Below are positions 16,325 to 24,928 of a stretch of DNA of 64,000 nucleotides, in pieces. The notes under the pieces were generated by a model, which searched no databases, was not told where the DNA came from, and saw only the letters and a list, made by a program, of their open reading frames with translations. The position numbers and the translations under genes are program-made. The stretch is from Candidatus Obscuribacterales bacterium (GTDB taxonomy: Bacteria > Cyanobacteriota > Vampirovibrionia > Obscuribacterales > Obscuribacteraceae). Where the stretch lies: the NCBI GenBank assembly GCA_019637435.1, contig JAHBVO010000001.1, positions 1,736,001-1,800,000 of the forward strand. Direction: 5' to 3'. Each line of letters opens with the position of its first letter. Within the stretch, counting starts at the first letter, position 1.

Positions 16325-17374
16325 TTAACTAAGGGAGGCGGCTGGAACTTGTTCATTTGTTTTTTTATTGGCGCGCGGACCCATACAGGCAAGAAACAGA
16401 CCGACCGGCCAAAGAAAAGGAACTATTGATCCGAGCAAGGTTACAACGCTAACCCAGACCAACTGACTGCCGCGCTTACCTCTGGTAGCCGCGACTACGA
16501 TCGGCAGAATCACTCCTGCCAGCAATGCGATGACACCAAATATGGTGACACCCTGGACCAGCAGCCAACCATTGCTCTCGTTGACGCCCATTTTGTCAAG
16601 GATCATGTAGATTACGCCGGGAACTGCCAGTGATGAAATCGCAAGAACGATAGAGGCGAACGCCATCTGAATCGCGCGTGAAAACTTCTTGATGCACACC
16701 AGTGCAAAGGCCACGAGGAGTAAGTAGAAGGCATATGTGAATCCGGTAAACTCCAACACGCAGCCGAGCGTACTGAGAAACTCCTCCGGAATTTCCGGGT
16801 ATGGCAGGGCGGAGTCAGGAAGCCACGGGTCAAAAGCAAAATCAAGAAGGACCGGTGCCCCGACCGGAGCGGGTGGGATTTCGAATTTACCGGCAGTTTC
16901 GATTGCTTTAACGGCGCTTTCATCAAATTCTCTAGACTCTGATGGTGCCACCACTGTGACATTACTGACGGTACCATTCTCGGATACGTTGAATGCCAGA
17001 ACAGGAAAGTTGAAAAACGCCTTTTTCGGCTGCCAATGCTTGTAAACGTCACGGCGAACCCTTGCCTGATAAGCCTGATACTCAGGACTGTCTTCGCGTG
17101 CTTGAGCGGACTCCACCAGCTCAGAGGGAGATGGTCTGCGGGCCTCTGGCGGCGTTTGTGTTTTTGTCGTATCTGGTAATTCTATTGCAGTAGAATTGCC
17201 TTTTGGCGCCGTTGTTGCCGCTGGTGTAGCTGGCAGGGGTGAACCCGCCGACACCTGTTTCACAGGATTTTTTTCAGCGGTTGTGTCGCGAGCGTGGGCT
17301 GTTGCAGGCAATGTTAATGCTAGCGCGGCGATTGCAAAAGTGCTCACCGTCCGATTTCTGACTGAGGAGTTCAT
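16325..17374 (-). CDS. TonB-C-domain protein fused to a multispan membrane domain
   Basis: 349 residues. A signal peptide (residues 1-28) leads to a Pro/Thr/Ala-rich linker (30-90), then a TonB/TolA C-terminal-like domain (about 95-185): YQARVRRDVYKHWQP, a central strand VLAFNVSENGTVSNVTVV, and FDESAVKAIETAGKF. Three or four transmembrane segments follow (about 205-228, 235-260, 270-300, 310-330). In ordinary TonB proteins the single anchor is N-terminal; a polytopic domain after TonB-C is unusual. No ExbB/ExbD is adjacent. AAGG lies six bases before the ATG. Confidence 0.75.
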   Translation of the reverse strand: MNSSVRNRTVSTFAIAALALTLPATAHARDTTAEKNPVKQVSAGSPLPATPAATTAPKGNSTAIELPDTTKTQTPPEARRPSPSELVESAQAREDSPEYQAYQARVRRDVYKHWQPKKAFFNFPVLAFNVSENGTVSNVTVVAPSESREFDESAVKAIETAGKFEIPPAPVGAPVLLDFAFDPWLPDSALPYPEIPEEFLSTLGCVLEFTGFTYAFYLLLVAFALVCIKKFSRAIQMAFASIVLAISSLAVPGVIYMILDKMGVNESNGWLLVQGVTIFGVIALLAGVILPIVVAATRGKRGSQLVWVSVVTLLGSIVPFLWPVGLFLACMGPRANKKTNEQVPAASLS

Positions 17375-17430
17375 AGGTGCCTTCGTGTTTCGGGGCGCTT
17401 CCGGTTTAACCGCCCCCGGGCCATTATAGT

Positions 17431-18411
17431 TTATGTGTTCGCCAACTGCCGCTGACGTTCACTTCTATCTTCATCTGCCAGCGGGGGAGCTGACACGAAC
17501 TGACGCTCCATCGCCGCTACAAAAGAGAGCATTGCGGCGTGATTGTCGATGTCGTTGGAATCGGCTAGTGGCGGGGGCGGTATCAAGGCTTCCACCCGTG
17601 GTGCCATTATCAAAGATTCTGGAAGCCACTCTTGAAGATCGCCCTCTAGAAGTTCCTTTACTGTTTGTAAAATTCGAGCAGCCTGGTAAAGGTGAATTGA
17701 GCGCTGATCATAGTTGAGTCCTATCGCTACGATTGGACGAGATACGACCTCGCCGTCTCGGACCACCGCTTGCTCCGAAGCGGTTCCTATGGAGAACGAA
17801 CAGCCGCATAGACTCGGGCAGGTCAATCCATCTGCACCGTATTTGCCGAGTGAAGTAAGACCGAATGTGGCTTTCTGAAATGCCAGCCTGAGGAACGGAA
17901 TACGTTTTGCAACTTCCAAAATAATCGTCCGCATAAATAGCGGAAAGTATGAAAAAAGGTTTTGTTGGAATAAGGGTTGAACTTTTTCAATAGGAAGTTG
18001 AGCGTATTCCTGTAATTCTGCACCCATCTGTTCAAGCGGCTTTTCGATTGGTGATTCGATTTCGCCCAGGAGTACTGTAGGCTGCCCGTTAATAATTCTC
18101 TCTACGGTGAACCCCGCAACAATGTTGTTGTAGGTAACCCGGCGCCCGAACGGCAGCCATTCTGTCCTGCTCTCGGGATGTATTCTCTGGGCGACGGCGA
18201 TTGCTTTGAGAAGAATCGCCGTGATAGTCACATTCTTGCCGCTTCGCTTCAGTTCCTTGCGGAGCTTGTTAGCCCAAGTCAGGTCAACGTCGGCAAACAT
18301 CAAACCAGCTTCTTTGCTCGCGACGCGATTGAGAAGCGAAACTATCGTGCGTCGGCTGCGTGGCACCGGCGCAATGACAAAGCTTTTTCCGCGTTTGGAT
18401 TCGGCTTGCAC
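17431..18411 (-). CDS. Acyltransferase-fold protein of the 2-oxoacid dehydrogenase E2 family, catalytic domain only
   Basis: 326 residues resembling the trimeric chloramphenicol-acetyltransferase-like catalytic domain of dihydrolipoyl acyltransferases: strand pattern FADVDLTWANKLRKELK, TITAILLKAIAVA, FTVERI, and the loop near the C-terminus. There is no lipoyl or subunit-binding domain. Where E2 enzymes carry D-H-R-x-x-D-G with the catalytic His, this protein has YDQRSIHL, so the standard catalytic His and Asp are missing. It may be an acyltransferase of changed chemistry or a non-enzymatic relative. Start is GTG. The last 60 residues are polar and proline-rich. Confidence 0.7.
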   Translation of the reverse strand: MQAESKRGKSFVIAPVPRSRRTIVSLLNRVASKEAGLMFADVDLTWANKLRKELKRSGKNVTITAILLKAIAVAQRIHPESRTEWLPFGRRVTYNNIVAGFTVERIINGQPTVLLGEIESPIEKPLEQMGAELQEYAQLPIEKVQPLFQQNLFSYFPLFMRTIILEVAKRIPFLRLAFQKATFGLTSLGKYGADGLTCPSLCGCSFSIGTASEQAVVRDGEVVSRPIVAIGLNYDQRSIHLYQAARILQTVKELLEGDLQEWLPESLIMAPRVEALIPPPPLADSNDIDNHAAMLSFVAAMERQFVSAPPLADEDRSERQRQLANT

Positions 18412-18527
18412 GGTTTACTTACCTTGAAAGTGATTGACATTATAAACCGTTTAGCAAAAACGGTGAGTTATCTTGGATTAAGAATCTGCTTTGCAAGCCG
18501 TTCTCAAGAGGATGGCGAGTGGCGCTC

Positions 18528-19505
18528 TCACTGCTCTTGTCGCATTTTTGCTTTGCCCTGTTCCAATACTTTCACCAGTAAAGTTTCTCTGAAGTTCTCA
18601 AGTGCTGGAGCGCTGTCGATCGGTTCGAATATCTCGCGATACCAGCTTTCACTGACACACTTTTCAGACCAGTCGTCAAGATTGTCCCATTCACCATCAT
18701 TCAGTCCGAGGACGAAGCGAGCGCGATATGGGTCAATTCCCTCCATCTCATAAATCGGAACCCGAAGATCCCTTCCATGACCGGAGTCGAAGAAAATGTG
18801 CTCGGATGAATCTATATCGACGTCAGAAAAAATGTCGTAACGAACGATCAGATTTTGCGCTTCTTCAATAAAGCTATCATGGCGGCGTTTGCCCTTCTCC
18901 GTAAGTTTGTAAGCGACCTTCTCTACGTCGATTTCGATAAGACCTTCGGTTTCAGCCCATTTGATAATGTCGTGAAGCTCGGCAAGTTCCTTCGTAACGT
19001 CGATCAATTTTCCGACGCCAACTTGATGAAGAAACATCAGCCGTGAAAGCTCTTCGATAGAGCCTGTCTGGGAGCTCACGTTTGCAGTGCCACCGTTATT
19101 AGTACCGTAGCCAGTACCATTTGAGCCACTGGATGCAATACCGGAAATGGTACCGGAAACTGAGAGGTCGCACCGGCGGTACTCGACGCCGTCGTGAGAT
19201 GCGGGACGGAACGCACCATAAATGGTGTCGTCCGGATCCAGGTCCAACCCATTAGCTTTCAAGTTGACGCCGTCCCTAATATACAGTCCCTGTTCGTCTT
19301 TATCGAACAGGATCTGTTGGATGGCTTCAAAATCTCTTAGTTGCCCCTGCGGTAAGATGCCGTTCTCAATTAGCCGAGCTGGTTGTTCGCAGCCCAAATA
19401 GTCGAAAACCAGGTCGATCGCGCTCTTTTGCACATCACGCTGTGCGAGAGTAAGCACAGCCATGTGCTGCCCACTGGCGTCGGCAACATGGAGGATAAAC
19501 TGCAT
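18528..19505 (-). CDS. Cytosolic protein with a winged-helix-like middle, coupled to the lipoprotein gene
   Basis: 325 residues without a signal peptide. The N-terminal ~115 residues form an alpha/beta unit (FILHVADASGQ, GLYIRDGVNL). A Gly/Ser/Asn-rich linker (about 118-145) joins it to a helical block including a winged-helix-like segment (ELHDIIKWAETEGLIEID ... YKLTEKGKRRHD). A C-terminal domain contains several aromatic and acidic residues (LNDGEWDNLDDW). I recognise no family. It starts three bases after the stop codon of the upstream lipoprotein; the ATG is served by GGAGA within that gene. Confidence 0.65.
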   Translation of the reverse strand: MQFILHVADASGQHMAVLTLAQRDVQKSAIDLVFDYLGCEQPARLIENGILPQGQLRDFEAIQQILFDKDEQGLYIRDGVNLKANGLDLDPDDTIYGAFRPASHDGVEYRRCDLSVSGTISGIASSGSNGTGYGTNNGGTANVSSQTGSIEELSRLMFLHQVGVGKLIDVTKELAELHDIIKWAETEGLIEIDVEKVAYKLTEKGKRRHDSFIEEAQNLIVRYDIFSDVDIDSSEHIFFDSGHGRDLRVPIYEMEGIDPYRARFVLGLNDGEWDNLDDWSEKCVSESWYREIFEPIDSAPALENFRETLLVKVLEQGKAKMRQEQ

Positions 19506-19507
19506 GC

Positions 19508-20353
19508 TTACCGTCTCCGACCGCCCCATCCGCGAGATCTGCCGCCGCCGAAAATACTTCCGGAAGAGCGGCGTCCACCCCAGATTGAACGCGAGCTAGT
19601 AGAACTCGAATTATTTGAACTGCTGCCGAAGCCGCCCCACGATCTTTTCGTGGTAGTACCCGTGGTGCTGGTGCTGGAGCTGGTACCGAAGCCACGCTTA
19701 CTTGTGAATCCGCTGCCCGCGGTCTTCTTCTGATAGCGAGAATTAAAAGATTCGTTTGACGTCTTCTGACCACTATATGCGGTGCTATTTCTAAAAGTGT
19801 TGCGATCGTCTCGGATGATTACCGTTCGATTGTACGGCGTGTAGTAGCGGCCGCCCCAGCCGCCCATCAGATGCGAAAGAACCATCATCTGTACAAATGG
19901 GCTGTCCAGAATACTGTGAGAGCCGGCATAGTACGGCTGTCCGGAGTGGTCGCTCACCTTATATGGAAGTTCGTTATTGGTAACGTCGCCGGTTTGCTCG
20001 ATTGTGAACAGTTTTTCTTCGCCGTCTTGAAACCCTTGTTCCTTCTGGTTTTCTATGTAACCAGTTACGGTCAGGCTACCAGTTTTTCGGCTTGCATCGA
20101 TGGAAACGACTTCATTGCCCTCGTAAATCTCATTTACGCGTTTTTCGAACGCTCCCATCCACTCATTGAAGTCCTTACCTTTTGTGTTCCAAAATGCTTC
20201 CTTCACCTCATCCAGGTTGATCTTGGCCGATTCGCCTTTTACCTGCGATGAAACATAATGTTCGACCGACTCCTGTCCACGAGGCGTGCCGCAGCTCGAC
20301 AAAGAGCCTGCGACGAGAATTGTTGCGAGGAAAAGCGTAATGTGTTTTTTCAT
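19508..20353 (-). CDS. Lipoprotein with Gly/Ser/Arg-rich C-terminus
   Basis: 281 residues. The signal ends in lipobox LSSC with C21 lipidated. Residues 30-130 form a compact domain (VNEIYEGNEVVSIDASR, KLFTIEQTGDVTNN). A hydrophobic/aromatic stretch DSPFVQMMVLSHLMGGWGGRYY follows. The last 100 residues are low complexity, dominated by Ser, Gly, Thr and Arg with repeated SxWGG and FGSSS units ending WGGRRR. The basic tail could bind nucleic acid, polyphosphate or cell-wall polymer. The next gene starts two bases after its stop, so the pair is translationally linked. Confidence 0.72.
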   Translation of the reverse strand: MKKHITLFLATILVAGSLSSCGTPRGQESVEHYVSSQVKGESAKINLDEVKEAFWNTKGKDFNEWMGAFEKRVNEIYEGNEVVSIDASRKTGSLTVTGYIENQKEQGFQDGEEKLFTIEQTGDVTNNELPYKVSDHSGQPYYAGSHSILDSPFVQMMVLSHLMGGWGGRYYTPYNRTVIIRDDRNTFRNSTAYSGQKTSNESFNSRYQKKTAGSGFTSKRGFGTSSSTSTTGTTTKRSWGGFGSSSNNSSSTSSRSIWGGRRSSGSIFGGGRSRGWGGRRR

Positions 20354-20516
20354 GGCGTCTCTTCAGTCTGTGTTCGGCGGTTGAATATAGCACTATTGAG
20401 GAATTCAGGTCTGAGCTTTCATAAATCTGATTGTATGGAAGACCCAAGCGCGACACCCTTTTCATAGTCTTTAATTTAGCTTGATGCGAAACCGGGGTGA
20501 CTGCCACTTTGACATC

Positions 20517-20542
20517 CGAATACGTTTACACACATGTATTCG
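20517..20542. other. Inverted repeat in the 20.35-20.74 kb gap
   Basis: CGAATAC and GTATTCG form perfect seven-base arms separated by twelve bases, in a 383-base gap between divergent genes. It could be an operator or a small transcript hairpin. A TTGACA lies at about 20651, but I see no matching -10. Otherwise I see no gene in the gap. Confidence 0.3.
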
Positions 20543-20736
20543 AGGAGGGCACTGCCTGTAAGGGATAAGTTTTTTAGTTGGACGAAACCCCTCTGGACAA
20601 AGTCGCCTGGTGAGAGCAATTACGATGGCGGTATAGAAACAGGCAAACCTTGACAAAAATGGCTCAAAAACCAGTCGCGCCAGTTTTCCTTTCGTGGCAC
20701 GCTGTTCTCGTTGCCACCGAATGGAGCTGACTAATT

Positions 20737-21789
20737 ATGGTTATCGATGTGTTATCTCAGATTCTCGCAGGTCAAAGTATTCAGGGGAGCGATAGGTCGC
20801 CTTCGAGTTCCGCTCTCGAAGCGCTTGCTGTTTTCGCACAGAAAATTCAGAAAAATGAATCTGAATTCAAGTCTATGGGCGATGATGCTCTGCTCGAAAA
20901 ACTCAAGGCATTTGGCGTAAAAATCGATCGTCCCGCGCTTGAAAAACTTTGCGAGAAGCACGTATCTATTGACGCGTTCGTCACTCCCTGGGTGGAGAAA
21001 GCTATGGATACACTCGATGATACGAGTGATGTCGACAGCATCATGCTAATAACGATGGAACTCTGGGACCGCTGGTTCCCTGAGAAGCCCTCTTTTGCTC
21101 GGTACGTCGGTCTAGTAGAAGACGGATATTTTAAGATGAAACCGGAAGAGCAAGTCCTGCGAGCTGCACTGTGGAAGCAGGCTTACGATGAAATGATTCG
21201 ACTGATGAAGAAGACAAAGATTCGCACATTAGCTGAGTTGGATGAAGCATCTGAAGCATTGCGCTGCACTATTCACTGGGCTGAGAGTTTCGTCATATTG
21301 CTTGGACGACTCGGTGATAAAGATGACGCATATAATCAAATGCGCGTGGAGGTTTGTGAGGAGATGCTTGAACTGCTTGATTGCGAAGACGAGCGATTCA
21401 TGCGTTTCTTGAGGAAATCTCTTGCTCAGTCTTGCTTCAAATTCGGTGCGGAGGATACGACGACTCGCTTGTATAAAGGGTGGCTTGCCGAGGACAAACG
21501 GTGGGGGAAGGGATACGTCGCATGGGCGAAGTGTTATGAGAGTCGTAATGATGCTATCGGCACTCAAATTGCGGAGCAGATTTTGCGAGAAGGTTTAGGA
21601 GTGAGCAAAGTAAACGATCGCGAATCGATCTTGCGGAGTTTGGCGAATAATCTGAAACGGCAAAATCGCGCGAAGGAGGCGGCGCTGATTTTCAACAAGC
21701 TGAAGAAGTCTCCGAACGCGACAACCGATTGCGATGATGATTCTTACGAGGGATGTTCTTGTGGTGAACCGAACGAGGACGAGGATTAA
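20737..21789 (+). CDS. Helical-repeat protein of unknown function
   Basis: 350 residues, almost entirely helical, without signal peptide. The C-terminal half looks like TPR-like repeats (LGRLGDKDDAYNQMRVEV, WAKCYESRNDAIGTQIAEQI, LANNLKRQNRAKEAALIFNKL). The protein ends in a short acidic tail with three cysteines (CDDDSYEGCSCGEPNEDED), probably surface-exposed and possibly metal-binding. I do not know the family. GGAG lies nine bases before the ATG. Confidence 0.68.
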   Translation: MVIDVLSQILAGQSIQGSDRSPSSSALEALAVFAQKIQKNESEFKSMGDDALLEKLKAFGVKIDRPALEKLCEKHVSIDAFVTPWVEKAMDTLDDTSDVDSIMLITMELWDRWFPEKPSFARYVGLVEDGYFKMKPEEQVLRAALWKQAYDEMIRLMKKTKIRTLAELDEASEALRCTIHWAESFVILLGRLGDKDDAYNQMRVEVCEEMLELLDCEDERFMRFLRKSLAQSCFKFGAEDTTTRLYKGWLAEDKRWGKGYVAWAKCYESRNDAIGTQIAEQILREGLGVSKVNDRESILRSLANNLKRQNRAKEAALIFNKLKKSPNATTDCDDDSYEGCSCGEPNEDED

Positions 21790-21803
21790 TCGACAGCTGA
21801 AGG

Positions 21804-21838
21804 AGGTTTTCTTCAACAGTTGAACAAGGTTTTCTTCA
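21804..21838. repeat. 12-base direct repeats
   Basis: AGGTTTTCTTCA occurs at 21804-21815 and 21827-21838, with the palindrome TTCAACAGTTGAA spanning the first copy's end. The repeats lie exactly where the 5' part of an aldo/keto reductase gene is missing. Confidence 0.5.
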
Positions 21839-21856
21839 TCTGATTCTCGCAGCAAT

Positions 21857-21884
21857 GGACGTCCGGTTAAAAGCCGGACGTTCC
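21857..21884. other. GC-rich stem-loop
   Basis: ACGTCCGG and CCGGACGT pair perfectly around a seven-base loop (TTAAAAG), with a further GG/CC pair outside one mismatch. It may terminate the upstream transcript or mark the deletion junction. Confidence 0.4.
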
Positions 21885-22530
21885 GGTTGAAGACTCTTTG
21901 AGACGCCTTCAAACGGACGTAATTGATCTGTATGAAGCGCACACCGACGATCCAAATACTCCTGTAGAAGAGACGCTCGAAGCGTTTACCGAATTAATCA
22001 AGCTAGGTAAGGTCCGGGCAATCGGGTGCTCGAATTATAAGGCGGAACGTTTGCAAGAAGCGTTGGACAACAGTAGAACGAAAGGATTCGCGAGGTATGA
22101 GTCGATTCAGCCTGAATACAATTTGTATGACGGCGAAAATTTCGAGGCAAATCTAGAACCTCTCTGCGTCTCGGAGAGTATAGGGGTGATCACCTACTTC
22201 TCATTAGCGCGCGGCTTCTTGTCCGGAAAATATCGTTCCTCTGATGATTTGAGCCAAAGTCCTAGAGGTGAAGGGATTAAGAAATATTTGAACGAGCGCG
22301 GCTTCAAAATAGTGGAGGCACTGCATGTGGTGGCGTCAGAGTTGGGCAGTAAGCCCGCTCAAGTAGCTCTTGCCTGGATAATGGCGAGACCAAGCATTAC
22401 AGCGCCTATCGCGAGTGCGACTAATCTGGAGCAACTTGCTGATTTGATCGCGGCTTCCAAACTAGAGCTAAGCGTCAACCACTTGAGGCTTCTCAACGAG
22501 GCGAGTGCATACCAATCGATATCAGTTTAG
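21871..22530 (+). pseudogene. 5'-truncated aldo/keto reductase
   Basis: The frame encodes only the C-terminal two thirds of an aldo/keto reductase. It opens in the middle of the barrel at VEDSLRRLQTDVIDLY, normally around residue 100-115. Then come the substrate and NADPH-binding segments: IGCSNY, the SIQPEYNLY strand, YFSLARGFLSGKY and ALAWIMARP. The N-terminal third, with the catalytic Asp, Tyr and Lys, is absent, and a stop lies in frame at 21868. The rest of the frame is intact, so the loss is either recent or the remnant is still expressed from the TTG at 21898. Family members are about 310-330 residues long. Confidence 0.75.
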
Positions 22531-22539
22531 AAAGTTCTA

Positions 22540-22570
22540 GGGGCAGCAGTTCCCGTGGAACGCTGCCTCT
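22540..22570 (+). other. Hairpin downstream of the truncated reductase
   Basis: AGGGGCAGCAGTTCC pairs with GGAACGCTGCCTCT around CGT with one A-G mismatch. No T-run follows, so it is not a classic intrinsic terminator. Confidence 0.4.
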
Positions 22571-22604
22571 ATGCCATTTCGAGTATTTACTTGAAAATAC
22601 CTGA

Positions 22605-23375
22605 TTAGTGCGACAATGCGCCTTCCTTTGCTGGCGCGGCTAGCATGTCGTTAAATTGATCGACGAATGCTGCTTCGTTCGGTCCTGCGTTGTTTCTGAG
22701 CATCTTCGCGCGCTCGGTAAGAATTTCGTGGTTATCGCTTTCGAGAACCTGCATCGTCTCTGCTATGAATTCATCCAGAGGCATCTGGCGAGGATCGTCG
22801 TTATCTCCCATCAATTCTGTTTTCACCCAGGGCGGTGCCAGTTCTAAACACTTCACCGAGGTTCCTCTCAGTTTATATCTTAGAGACTGGCTGTATGAGT
22901 GCATTGCGGCTTTAGTCGATGAATACACTGCTGCCATGGCCAGAGGTATAAAGGCTAAACCGGATGTCACGTTGATTACGTATGAACTTTCCTGAGCTTT
23001 CAGGTGCTCAATCAAAGCACTCGTCATGCGCATTGGTCCCATCAAATTTGTTGTGATTGTTGAGACGATTAGTGCATCCTCAACCACGCCGGCGACATCA
23101 TCCGCCTGCATGATGCCCGCGTTATTGATTAGAACGTTGAGCTTCGGATGATCTTTGATTAGTTTTTCTGCAGCGGAGGCGATGCTTTTGGTGTCTTCGA
23201 CGTCCAACTCTACATAACTCATTCCTGGATTCGCTTTGCACACTTCTTCAAGGTGTCCTTTACGCCTTCCGGAGATGATAATTGCGTTGCCGCGCTTGTG
23301 CAGAGCTTCCGCGAGTCCGCGCCCGATACCGGAACCGCCGCCGGTAATGAAAATAGTATTGCCGGTCAGTTTCAT
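22605..23375 (-). CDS. DltE-like short-chain dehydrogenase
   Basis: 256-residue NAD(P)-dependent oxidoreductase. Glycine motif TGGGSGIGRG, an Arg after beta-2 (SGRRKG) favouring NADP(H), LDVED, the NNAG motif (LINNAGIM), the catalytic Ser in NVTSGL and the YSSTK active site are all present. The C-terminal half and the APPWVKTEL segment are like DltE and YdfG-type SDRs. The substrate is unknown. GGAG five bases upstream fixes the start at 23375; the ATG five codons earlier lies within the leader. Confidence 0.88.
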   Translation of the reverse strand: MKLTGNTIFITGGGSGIGRGLAEALHKRGNAIIISGRRKGHLEEVCKANPGMSYVELDVEDTKSIASAAEKLIKDHPKLNVLINNAGIMQADDVAGVVEDALIVSTITTNLMGPMRMTSALIEHLKAQESSYVINVTSGLAFIPLAMAAVYSSTKAAMHSYSQSLRYKLRGTSVKCLELAPPWVKTELMGDNDDPRQMPLDEFIAETMQVLESDNHEILTERAKMLRNNAGPNEAAFVDQFNDMLAAPAKEGALSH

Positions 23376-23630
23376 AGATTCTCCATTCATCTTATAGAGT
23401 GAACGCCAATTATTTCACTCTTCGACCGAAAAAGCTGTGATCAGACCATTCTCCATGCCCTGATGTATTGCTCTAGAGGGCTCCGCCTTTCTCGGCTTAC
23501 GATTTCGGCGCCGTTACCTGATTAATCTGCTATATGGCAGGTGTTGGGTTTCAACCCACTGTCAAAGCGCCGGGGGGCGTGAAGTCAATAGAATTTGAAC
23601 CCGACCAACAATGTTAACGAGGAGATAAAA

Positions 23631-24071
23631 ATGAGCACCGAATATTCCCACGAGTTTAATTCACTCCTGGCAGGTGAAATTTCAGCGGTCGAAACATATG
23701 ACCTCGCATTGAAGCGCGATTTCAGCGCTGACCTGGTCGACATGCTTATGCGTTGCAGAGATTCTCATTCCGCTCGCGTCGACAAGCTCGTCAATTGTGT
23801 ATTGGGTTCAGGTGGTACACCGGACGAGAGTGGTGGCGCATTCGGTGCTTTCGCTCAAGTCGTTCAAAATTCCCAGAGCTCCGCGCATGATGCCTTGTCT
23901 CAGCTGGAACTCTTCGAGGCTGAAAGGCTAGTTCAATACGAGAATGCCAGAAGTTTTGTGCCCGAAGAAGTTAAGCAGGTTATCGATACCGACTTGTTAC
24001 CTATGCAGCACGAAACACACTTGATGGTGAGCACGGCATTGCGACAAATCAATCCGCTTCCTGCTCAGTAA
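23631..24071 (+). CDS. DUF2383-like four-helix bundle protein
   Basis: 146 residues, all helical: LLAGEISAVETYDLAL, a central helix with RDSHSARVDKL, and two later helices. Regularly placed Glu and His (ExxxxE and H) are reminiscent of ferritin-like four-helix proteins, and I assign it tentatively to the PA2169/DUF2383 group. It might bind metal. GAGGAG before the ATG at 23631 decides the start against a longer frame opening 36 bases upstream. Confidence 0.7.
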   Translation: MSTEYSHEFNSLLAGEISAVETYDLALKRDFSADLVDMLMRCRDSHSARVDKLVNCVLGSGGTPDESGGAFGAFAQVVQNSQSSAHDALSQLELFEAERLVQYENARSFVPEEVKQVIDTDLLPMQHETHLMVSTALRQINPLPAQ

Positions 24072-24095
24072 GCAGTTCAAAGTTTTAAACCTTGG

Positions 24096-24126
24096 AACTC
24101 TCCTGTCACTTCGGTGCCGGAGAGTT
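24096..24126. terminator. Hairpin between convergent genes
   Basis: An outer stem AACTCTCC/GGAGAGTT and an inner CAC-TTCG-GTG tetraloop stack into one hairpin between two convergent genes. Only three Ts follow on the plus strand. Confidence 0.4.
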
Positions 24127-24145
24127 TCGACCGTTCTGGGGTCAG

Positions 24146-24811
24146 CTATCCGGACGTTTCGGGAGCGGCAGGAGCGTCAGTGTCTCCTTCGGCTTCGTCG
24201 ACATCTTCTTCCTCTTGATCCTCATTGTCGTTGTGCTTGTGTTTGCTTTCCGGACTACCTTTGGCGTGGCGTTTGCCTGAGCGTTTTCCACCGCCTTTGC
24301 TTCCGCCGCCTTTACCCCCCTTGCGACCGCCTCGTTTACGACCACCGCCTTTGCGGTGACCACCGCTGCGCTTCGCTGGCTTCCTGCGACGCTCAGTCTC
24401 TTCCGGAGTATCAGGTTTCCTTGTGGGCTGCTCACCAGGCCTTGCGGGCTGTTCGGGCTTAGTCTTTTGTTCTTCCGGTTTCACTGCCGGCTCAGCCGGT
24501 TTTGTTTCATCGCCGGGTTTTGGCGGGACTTCGTCGGTTGGCTTGGGTCGATCGGTTGCGTTACGTTTACTTTGATCGCCAGACTCGAGGCGCGGTTGAT
24601 TATCGACTCCAGAGTCAATTTGCATGTTGTTCAAATAAGGTGCAGCGGCTCTGTTCGCCTCTGCTTGATTGAGAGTTTGAACTTCGCGTTGGATGTTTAA
24701 CGACTCTGCCGATGGTGGCAAGAATGAGCCTGCGTCTAGCGCTGTTGCGCGACTGATCGCGCCGTCGCCGGACGTTCGGGCGACGTTGTCGCCGGAGGAA
24801 AATTGGGGCAT
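24146..24811 (-). CDS. Disordered protein with Lys/Gly-rich block and acidic tail
   Basis: 221 residues with no signal peptide. Residues 1-80 are polar and partly helical, 80-145 are Pro/Glu/Lys-rich (KPEEQKTKPEQPARPG). A strongly basic block of about 45 residues follows, mostly Gly, Lys and Arg (GGHRKGGGRKRGGRKGGK). The last 35 residues are acidic. The basic block resembles RGG/KGG-type nucleic-acid-binding tails; with the acidic end it may form a condensate-like or histone-mimic protein. The composition is unlike its neighbours. Function unknown. Confidence 0.6.
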   Translation of the reverse strand: MPQFSSGDNVARTSGDGAISRATALDAGSFLPPSAESLNIQREVQTLNQAEANRAAAPYLNNMQIDSGVDNQPRLESGDQSKRNATDRPKPTDEVPPKPGDETKPAEPAVKPEEQKTKPEQPARPGEQPTRKPDTPEETERRRKPAKRSGGHRKGGGRKRGGRKGGKGGGSKGGGKRSGKRHAKGSPESKHKHNDNEDQEEEDVDEAEGDTDAPAAPETSG

Positions 24812-24928
24812 AGTAACTGACCTAAAAATAGGTGGGGAATCAGCTCGGTTAACACAGATGTATCATTCGTACGTGACATCGATGTGACTGAGCCAACGAC
24901 CTGCTATTCTGTCCTGTCGAATCTATAA

